A stretch of 10,287 nt of DNA from Verrucomicrobiota bacterium. Lineage in GTDB: Bacteria; Verrucomicrobiota; Verrucomicrobiia; Verrucomicrobiales; Akkermansiaceae. Positions 5,768 to 10,287 of the stretch are shown here, piece by piece. The notes beneath the pieces were generated by a model. That model saw nothing but the letters and a program-made list of their open reading frames with translations, had not been told where the DNA came from and did no database searches. Every line of letters starts with the position of its first letter. Within the stretch, counting starts at the first letter, position 1. The stretch is from contig VFJU01000562.1 of the NCBI GenBank assembly GCA_009885905.1, forward strand, positions 1-10,287, given 5' to 3'. The translations under genes and the position numbers were made by a program.

Positions 5768-7402
5768 ATGAAATCCGCGTTTTTTTTAGCAGTTAGTTTT
5801 TTACTTGTTAGTTCTGGTTGCAAAAATTATTCAACTTTATATCAGGTAAAACCAAGCTACCGTTCTGACACTCCAGCCGGACAGATCATCGCCAGTACGC
5901 TTAGAAGCCCATCTTCGCCTCTAATCGAGATGGGGCACTACCTTGATGCCGCCGCCGCCGCCAATAACGCGTTAGAAATTAAGTCGGATGATCTACAGGC
6001 CCAAGAAGATTACAATTTCTCGGTGAGTCGTATGTTTGGGATCATCGATCAAGCTGGGTTGGAGCCATGGAAAAGCCCACTGCATTGCCCTGGATCTAAT
6101 AAAAATTGGGTCTTCTCGATTCAGCGAGACTCTCAACCCGAGCGAAATCCGTCGAACTTTAAAATTCAGCCAGCGGATCATTTTAAATTCAAAGGTACGC
6201 TCGTCGCCCAGCGTACCCTCAAAGAGGGTATAGGCGCGCCTCTGATCGTTATGAGCAAAGACGTCGATCCTGAAAAGATCGATGTTTTCTCACAAGGTAA
6301 TCGGATTTTTTATGGGATGACCGGTGTTGTGGACTTTAACGGAAGAAACTGCGTTGGTAAGATTATCGATCCACTCGCTGTTGAAACTGTGCAAGTCAAC
6401 CATCACAATTATCCGCTTGCGGCAGATTTTGTGGCTCCATTGGCACTTGCTCTAGCAGATATTAAACCAAGGAAAAACGAACTCAGGGGCTTGTTTAAAG
6501 CGAAAGAATTAGAATCAAATATACGGCTAGCAAGGCTACAACCCTATGAGCCAGCAAAGATACCAGTGCTTTGTATTCATGGCCTGGGAGATTCTCAAGC
6601 AACATGGGTGCCACTTATTCAAACTTTGCGTGGCGATGCCACGATCCGCCAAAATTATCAGTTTTGGTTTTTCAGTTATCCAACGGGTTTCCCATATCCA
6701 CTTGTGGCATCCGTACTTCGTAAGCAGTTGGATGCAGTCAATCGCCACTATCCAGAACATCGAAAAATCGTAGTGGTCGGCCACAGCATGGGCGGGATGA
6801 TCAGCCGTACCTTGATCACCGACAGTGGTATGAAACTCTGGGATGCTTTTTATGATAAGCCACCTGAAAAAATTCCCTTTTCTGATGAGACGCGAAACAT
6901 CATGACAGGATCGCTTATCTTTAATCATCGCGCAGACGTCTCGCGTGTCATCTTTGCATCGCCCTCCCACCGCGGTGCGGATCTCGCTACTAACATTTTC
7001 GGTCGATTGGGTTCTAAAATCATAGGAAGCCCTATGGACAATTTATCAATTGACTCTGACATTCTAGATTACGTTAAGCCCAATCCGACGACCAAGCAAC
7101 TCGGGCGCCTGCCTAACAGTATTGATTTCCTTGACCCCAAAAACCGTTTCGTCACCGCGTTGGCAGATATTCCCCCAACGCCGAGCATTCCCTTCCATAC
7201 TATCATCGGCGACCGTGGCAAAGGTGGGAATCTCGATCAGACCGCGCCAGTAAGTACGGACGGAATCGTGCCATATTGGAGCAGTCATCTTGCGGGGGCA
7301 CGGAGTGAGTTGATCATTCCCAGTCACCACTGGACGAATCAGCACCCGCTAGGGATTGCTGAAGTTGGACGAATCCTTCGCCAGCATCTTACAAATCAAT
7401 GA
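5768..7402 (+). CDS. Lipoprotein with C-terminal alpha/beta-hydrolase (lipase-like) domain
   Basis: The product is a 544-residue putative lipoprotein serine hydrolase. I chose ATG 5768 over the in-frame ATG 5738 because it gives a clean lipoprotein signal (MK, hydrophobic 4-14, lipobox VSSGC with Cys18). Residue 19 is Lys and not Asp, which under the E. coli rule favours outer-membrane sorting. Residues about 30-250 form an unrecognised region. The hydrolase starts near 265 with the oxyanion strand PVLCIHGLGDSQATW (266-280), has the nucleophile elbow VVVGHSMGG (335-343, Ser340), a likely catalytic Asp498 in STDGIVPYW, and a His in IIPSHHW (520 or 521) followed by NQHPLGIAEVGRIL, a common lipase ending. 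It would act on ester lipids or acylated glycans at the envelope. A 77-base gap separates it from the methyltransferase-like gene, so it may belong to the same transcript or have its own promoter; none is obvious. Confidence 0.87.
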   Translation: MKSAFFLAVSFLLVSSGCKNYSTLYQVKPSYRSDTPAGQIIASTLRSPSSPLIEMGHYLDAAAAANNALEIKSDDLQAQEDYNFSVSRMFGIIDQAGLEPWKSPLHCPGSNKNWVFSIQRDSQPERNPSNFKIQPADHFKFKGTLVAQRTLKEGIGAPLIVMSKDVDPEKIDVFSQGNRIFYGMTGVVDFNGRNCVGKIIDPLAVETVQVNHHNYPLAADFVAPLALALADIKPRKNELRGLFKAKELESNIRLARLQPYEPAKIPVLCIHGLGDSQATWVPLIQTLRGDATIRQNYQFWFFSYPTGFPYPLVASVLRKQLDAVNRHYPEHRKIVVVGHSMGGMISRTLITDSGMKLWDAFYDKPPEKIPFSDETRNIMTGSLIFNHRADVSRVIFASPSHRGADLATNIFGRLGSKIIGSPMDNLSIDSDILDYVKPNPTTKQLGRLPNSIDFLDPKNRFVTALADIPPTPSIPFHTIIGDRGKGGNLDQTAPVSTDGIVPYWSSHLAGARSELIIPSHHWTNQHPLGIAEVGRILRQHLTNQ

Positions 7403-7521
7403 GGATGGAATCATCCAAGTTCGTCACAAGTTTGCCATTGTCATCCATCTATGATCGTGGATAGTAATGCTATCTTGATTAAAGCGATTAAAGATTCGAG
7501 GCCACGATTTGGCATTGCAAA

Positions 7522-7564
7522 TGCTGGTGACGGGCCGGTGTTAAGCATCTCACCAGCACCCGTC
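7522..7564 (+). repeat. Overlapping, mutually exclusive hairpins before the PhoH gene
   Basis: Within the 190-base gap 7403-7592 two pairings compete. TGCTGGTGA (7522-7530) is a perfect complement of TCACCAGCA (7550-7558). Alternatively GACGGG (7529-7534) pairs with CCCGTC (7559-7564), with GGTG (7537-7540) and CACC (7551-7554) pairing inside it. The second form is not followed by T's on the + strand, but read on the - strand it is followed by neither a strong T tract nor a gene end. The rest of the gap shows no gene and no convincing promoter. Confidence 0.5.
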
Positions 7565-7592
7565 AAAACACCCATCAGTCACACCCATCACG

Positions 7593-9131
7593 ATGATTCA
7601 TCGCAGCGAGGAAGGTCAGTCAGCATTGTTTAAAGAAAACTCAGAAAGTGGAGGCGGTCCCCGGAAAAAGCGAATAGGCGGAAGTTCTCCCAAGCCCACG
7701 GAGTTGGGACTGACCGCGCCATCGCAGCTAGTTAAAAACTACGTTCTGGACACGAATGTGCTGCTGCATGATCCGGCTGCTCTGGAGCGCTTTAAGGAAA
7801 ATCATTTATGCATTCTTGTCGATGTTCTCTCTGAGCTGGACAAGTTTAAGTCTGAGCAAACCGAGCGTGGAGCGAATGCGCGCCGAGTCCATCGGCGGCT
7901 AACCGAAATGTTTTCTAACTCGGAAAAAGTTACGCAAGGTGTCTCGACGGAAGGCGGCGGAACGGTGCGTTTAGTGATTTATGATCCAGCCAGTTGCCCA
8001 AAAAACTCGGAACTTCTCAATAGCTTTCACCGAGTTTTTCCAGATCGCGAGCGGGTCGATCACCGTATCCTTGCGGCTTGTTTGTTGCTCATGCAATTCA
8101 ACAAGGCCCCGGTCGTTTTGGTGACCAAGGACATTAATATGCAGCTCAAGGCCCGCGCGGTCGGGATCGACTGTCAAGACTACTTGAACGATAAAGTAGA
8201 TGCCCGCGAGGTGTCGAATTATGAGGTCCGTCGAGTCGAAGTGGACTCGAGCGAGTTGCACCGCTTTGCGAGCACAGGTGATCTACCAATTTCTGATGAT
8301 CGTGTTTATGGCATTGCGATTAACGAGTACGTTTTGTTAGGTGCAGGAGAGAAACAGACCATTCCAGCTCGTCTGGCTCATGACGGTAGATTTGTTAGGC
8401 TCAATATTCCTGAGGTTCTCAAAATCCCAGATGGTCAGTCGCTCAAGCCGCTCAATCTGGGGCAACGCTGCCTCATCGATGCCCTGCTAAACCCAGATAT
8501 TTCCTTGGTCACTTGTTACGGTCATGCCGGCACAGGCAAAACCTTGGTCGCGGTGGCTGCGGGTTTACATGAAATGTTTAATCGAAAATATAACGGCATC
8601 ACGGTTAGTCGACCAGTCGTAGCAATGGGGGATCAACTCGGATTTCTTCCGGGTTCGCTCGACGAGAAAATGCGTCCGTGGCTGCAACCAATCCATGATG
8701 CGCTCGACCTTCTGATGCGACCTACCACGCCACTTGGACCACGCCGCAAACAGCAGAAGTCAGGAGGAGTCAGTGGGGCACCGACCGCGGTAAAGAAGCC
8801 CTACGAGCTTCTAATGGAACAAGGAATCCTTGAAATTGAGGCTCTTTGTTATATCCGTGGGCGCTCGATTCCTAACCGTTTTTTCATCCTTGATGAGGCG
8901 CAGCAACTCACCCCGCAGGAGGCTAAGACCATTGTCACTCGGATGTCTCGTGACTCTAAATTGGTGCTCGTTGGTGATCCTGCGCAGATCGATAACCCAT
9001 ACGTTGACAGCCGAAGTAACGGTCTCGTTTACACTCGTAACCGACTCAAGGGGCAACCTTTTGTCGCGCATGTTGCCCTTAATCGTGGTGAGCGTTCGGA
9101 ATTGGCTGAGGCCGGGGCACAGCTGATGTAG
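7593..9131 (+). CDS. PIN-PhoH fusion protein (PhoH2/YlaK family RNase-ATPase)
   Basis: This 512-residue cytoplasmic protein joins an N-terminal PIN nuclease domain to a C-terminal PhoH P-loop ATPase. Residues 1-48 are a polar, probably disordered tail. The PIN domain (about 49-195) has four acidic metal-binding candidates: Asp53 in YVLDTNVLL, Glu81 in LSELDKFK, Asp156 in RVDHRIL and Asp180 in VTKDINMQLKA. The PhoH domain has Walker A GHAGTGKT (310-317), SRPVVAMGDQLGFLPG (339-354), Walker B FFILDEAQQLTPQEAKT (430-446) and LVGDPAQIDNPYVD (459-472). A Gly/Lys/Arg-rich insert lies at about 376-402. Mycobacterial PhoH2 proteins of this architecture have been reported as ATP-dependent RNA-unwinding sequence-specific ribonucleases. 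No VapB-like antitoxin gene is seen next to it. The frame is open upstream to 7545 but ATG 7593 is the first start codon; there is no Shine-Dalgarno. All catalytic residues look intact. Confidence 0.94.
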   Translation: MIHRSEEGQSALFKENSESGGGPRKKRIGGSSPKPTELGLTAPSQLVKNYVLDTNVLLHDPAALERFKENHLCILVDVLSELDKFKSEQTERGANARRVHRRLTEMFSNSEKVTQGVSTEGGGTVRLVIYDPASCPKNSELLNSFHRVFPDRERVDHRILAACLLLMQFNKAPVVLVTKDINMQLKARAVGIDCQDYLNDKVDAREVSNYEVRRVEVDSSELHRFASTGDLPISDDRVYGIAINEYVLLGAGEKQTIPARLAHDGRFVRLNIPEVLKIPDGQSLKPLNLGQRCLIDALLNPDISLVTCYGHAGTGKTLVAVAAGLHEMFNRKYNGITVSRPVVAMGDQLGFLPGSLDEKMRPWLQPIHDALDLLMRPTTPLGPRRKQQKSGGVSGAPTAVKKPYELLMEQGILEIEALCYIRGRSIPNRFFILDEAQQLTPQEAKTIVTRMSRDSKLVLVGDPAQIDNPYVDSRSNGLVYTRNRLKGQPFVAHVALNRGERSELAEAGAQLM

Positions 9132-9221
9132 ATCGCAGAGCGGTGAAGGAATGAGTTTGTAAACTTGGATTGGAGTTTCTCTTACACCATTCAAAACCAT
9201 CAAATGATCATCGACAGTGCG

Positions 9222-9248
9222 TTGACAGGCATGGTCTAAATGAATAAC
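9222..9248 (+). promoter_or_regulatory. Candidate promoter before the small lipoprotein gene
   Basis: A perfect -35 hexamer TTGACA (9222-9227) is followed after 15 bases by AATAAC (9243-9248), a four-of-six match to the -10 consensus. The spacer is shorter than ideal and other -10 registers are worse. If real, transcription would start only a few bases before, or at, the ATG at 9256 and give a nearly leaderless message. Confidence 0.3.
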
Positions 9249-9255
9249 TAAATTC

Positions 9256-9831
9256 ATGGTTATCAGTCGCAGTTTCATCGCCATTGGAGCCGCATTGTTG
9301 TCTATTGGATGCATGGGTATGCCGGATGCCAATCGCTGGCAGACGGCGGTCGAACGACAGGCTGGTCAACTCGGTTACCGCAACTGGATCGTGATCGCGG
9401 AGGCGTCATTTCCAGCGCATAGCAGGCCGGGGATTCGCCAAGTAAATTCATCCGTTAGCATTCCGGAGACGCTTGACTATGTCCTCAATGTTCTGGAACA
9501 AACTGAAAATTTAAGACCGAAGGTCTACGTGCCGAGGGAACTTCGTTCGGTGGAAAACGATTTTGCTCCTGGCATTGATGAGTTGCAAAAGTCCATTAAA
9601 TCATCGACCCGTGGTCACGAACTTACGGAGCTTGACCAACAATCTCTTCTCACTCTGGTTGAGGATGCCAATCGCAGCTTCGACGTGTTGGTCATTCGTA
9701 CAGCCACTGCGCTACCTTATTCGTCGATTTTCATCGAGCTGCAACCGGGATATTGGGATGCAGTTTCTGAAAACCGATTGCGTGAGCGGATCCGACAAGA
9801 ACAGGCGCAAAAATTCGTGCGACCTTTATAG
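9256..9831 (+). CDS. Small putative lipoprotein, possibly RbsD/FucU-like
   Basis: The 191-residue product begins with a lipoprotein-type signal (MVISRS, hydrophobic 7-17, LSIGC with Cys19; Ser at the -3 position is a weak lipobox). The rest is soluble alpha/beta. Two stretches resemble the RbsD/FucU sugar-mutarotase fold: NWIVIAEASFPA (43-54), compared with the IVIADANFPA type of FucU, and VLVIRTATALPYSSIFIEL (144-162), compared with the IRTGE-TPYANIIL type of RbsD. The family's active-site Asp would be Glu49 here, and a His (121, in RGHEL) precedes the second motif. RbsD and FucU are cytoplasmic, so a lipidated form would be odd; a shorter cytoplasmic form from Met20 or Met22 is possible but would remove only the signal. 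I make the resemblance from memory of motif patterns and hold it loosely. Function otherwise unknown. The next gene begins four bases after the stop. Confidence 0.7.
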   Translation: MVISRSFIAIGAALLSIGCMGMPDANRWQTAVERQAGQLGYRNWIVIAEASFPAHSRPGIRQVNSSVSIPETLDYVLNVLEQTENLRPKVYVPRELRSVENDFAPGIDELQKSIKSSTRGHELTELDQQSLLTLVEDANRSFDVLVIRTATALPYSSIFIELQPGYWDAVSENRLRERIRQEQAQKFVRPL

Positions 9832-9835
9832 GATT

Positions 9836-10141
9836 GTGCATGCTGTCCGCGTGAGCCGTAAAGATGAAGAACTTCGAAGTGAAAGAGAAGCCGCATGGAT
9901 CGGTGATGCCGTACTCGCACTTTTTGCCCGACAATTTGTTTTACGGGAGCGCAACGTCATGGATGGCGAGTGGTTCACTCGGTTAACATCTAACGATTTT
10001 TTGAGCGCCTTCGGAAATCCGACTCGGGTCGAAGCCTCGATTGGAAAAATCTATCTTGAAGATGGATTACCAGCAGCGTTCGCTTGGATGGATGCGGAGC
10101 TAGTACCACTTTTCCGCAAGCAGATCAGTAAAAAAAGCTGA
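9836..10141 (+). CDS. Minimal RNase III-like (Mini-III-like) domain protein
   Basis: About 101 residues with two RNase III-domain hallmarks. WIGDAVLALFAR (21-32) matches the LGDAV helix and contains catalytic-type Asp24; RVEASIGKIYLEDGLPAAF (64-82) matches the second motif of the FEALIGAIYLDGG type, with Glu66. Asp43 in MDGEW may occupy the position of the acidic residue in the DEG segment. The Ala four residues before Asp24, in place of the Glu of canonical RNase III, and the LFAR end of the helix both resemble Mini-III. No dsRNA-binding domain is present, and only 42 residues separate the two motifs against about 70 in RNase III and Mini-III, so a stretch between them is missing. The start is uncertain: GTG 9836 lies four bases after the previous stop, and GTG 9851 would also give a good N-terminus. 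Likely translationally coupled to the lipoprotein gene. Whether it cuts RNA is unknown. Confidence 0.72.
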   Translation: MHAVRVSRKDEELRSEREAAWIGDAVLALFARQFVLRERNVMDGEWFTRLTSNDFLSAFGNPTRVEASIGKIYLEDGLPAAFAWMDAELVPLFRKQISKKS

Positions 10142-10199
10142 ATTTTATCGCAGTACGTATTACGAGTTTTCCTGCTAAAGTCTGCTCTTTTGAAGATTT

Positions 10200-10286
10200 C
10201 TAACTTGGTTTATAAAGGTCGCCGAAAACCATCATTCCACTTGATGTTAGAAGTGTGCTTACCACGATCACGTCGGCGTTTGAGCC
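10200..10286 (-). CDS. Possible C-terminus of a minus-strand gene entering from the right
   Basis: Read on the minus strand, a frame is open from the window edge to a TAG at 10202-10200 and gives 28 residues of mixed hydrophobic character (beginning GSNADVIVVSTLLTSS and ending GDLYKPS). The STLLTSS segment recalls the last membrane helix of AEC-type permeases, but this is too short to identify. Another minus-strand frame and a plus-strand frame are also open here, so the call rests mainly on plausible amino-acid composition. If correct, 10142-10199 is a convergent intergenic gap; I see no clear terminator hairpin in it. Confidence 0.25.
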   Translation of the reverse strand, partial: GSNADVIVVSTLLTSSGMMVFGDLYKPS

Positions 10287-10287
10287 C

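Noticed and set aside
7591..7603. CGATGA-T-TCATCG inverted repeat containing the PhoH start codon
   Set aside because: Arms are only six bases with a one-base centre; too short to distinguish from chance and poor as an RNA hairpin.
7451..7633. 60-codon + strand ORF overlapping the PhoH start
   Set aside because: Unremarkable composition, overlaps the start of a secure gene in another frame, and is largely made of the hairpin region.
9150..9180. Possible terminator hairpin after the PhoH gene (AAACT/AGTTT arms)
   Set aside because: Only five A/T-rich base pairs with no following T tract.
9563..9835. Upstream extension of the RNase III-like frame from ATG 9563
   Set aside because: The first 91 codons lie wholly within the coding frame of the lipoprotein gene and give Ser/Arg/Cys-rich shadow sequence with no domain.

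Overview
The window reads as an ordinary, densely coded bacterial chromosome segment with every convincing complete gene on the + strand. The protein sequences (ribosomal protein S2 and EF-Ts of bacterial type, a PIN-PhoH fusion, LolA-like and FtsX-type envelope proteins, two signal-peptide lipoproteins) indicate a Gram-negative, outer-membrane-bearing bacterium. A member of the Verrucomicrobia or a close PVC relative is my best guess from overall resemblance, not something the sequence proves. No SD-like purine run stands at a normal distance before any of the ATG starts that can be judged. I see no rRNA, tRNA, CRISPR array, insertion sequence or integrase.

Layout. (1) 12-1639: the translation pair rpsB and tsf, separated by a strong 14-bp intrinsic terminator or attenuator, with a second terminator after tsf. 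(2) 1708-1933: a non-coding leader holding four successive inverted repeats. (3) 1934-5690: a tight four-gene set (gaps of 12, 20 and 5 bases): MacB/LolD-type ABC ATPase, FtsX/MacB-type permease, a secreted LolA-like 'outer membrane lipoprotein-sorting' protein, and a SAM-methyltransferase-like protein with a long unrecognised N-terminal part. (4) 5768-7402: a large lipoprotein with a C-terminal alpha/beta-hydrolase (lipase-like) domain. (5) 7593-9131: a PIN-PhoH fusion (PhoH2/YlaK type), preceded by a 190-base gap with mutually exclusive hairpins. (6) 9256-10141: a small predicted lipoprotein whose core resembles RbsD/FucU sugar mutarotases, followed four bases later by a very short RNase III-like (Mini-III-like) catalytic domain. 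(7) 10142-10287: no clear gene; a minus-strand reading frame may be the C-terminus of a gene entering from the right.

How they fit together. The ABC ATPase, permease and LolA-like carrier look like a complete export path: an inner-membrane FtsX-type extractor powered by the ATPase, handing a lipid or lipoprotein to a periplasmic carrier. The methyltransferase-like gene and the lipoprotein hydrolase beside it suggest, but do not prove, a lipid or envelope-modification role. The right third has an RNA-metabolism flavour (PIN-PhoH nuclease/ATPase and RNase III-like protein), with the RbsD-like lipoprotein as an unexpected partner.
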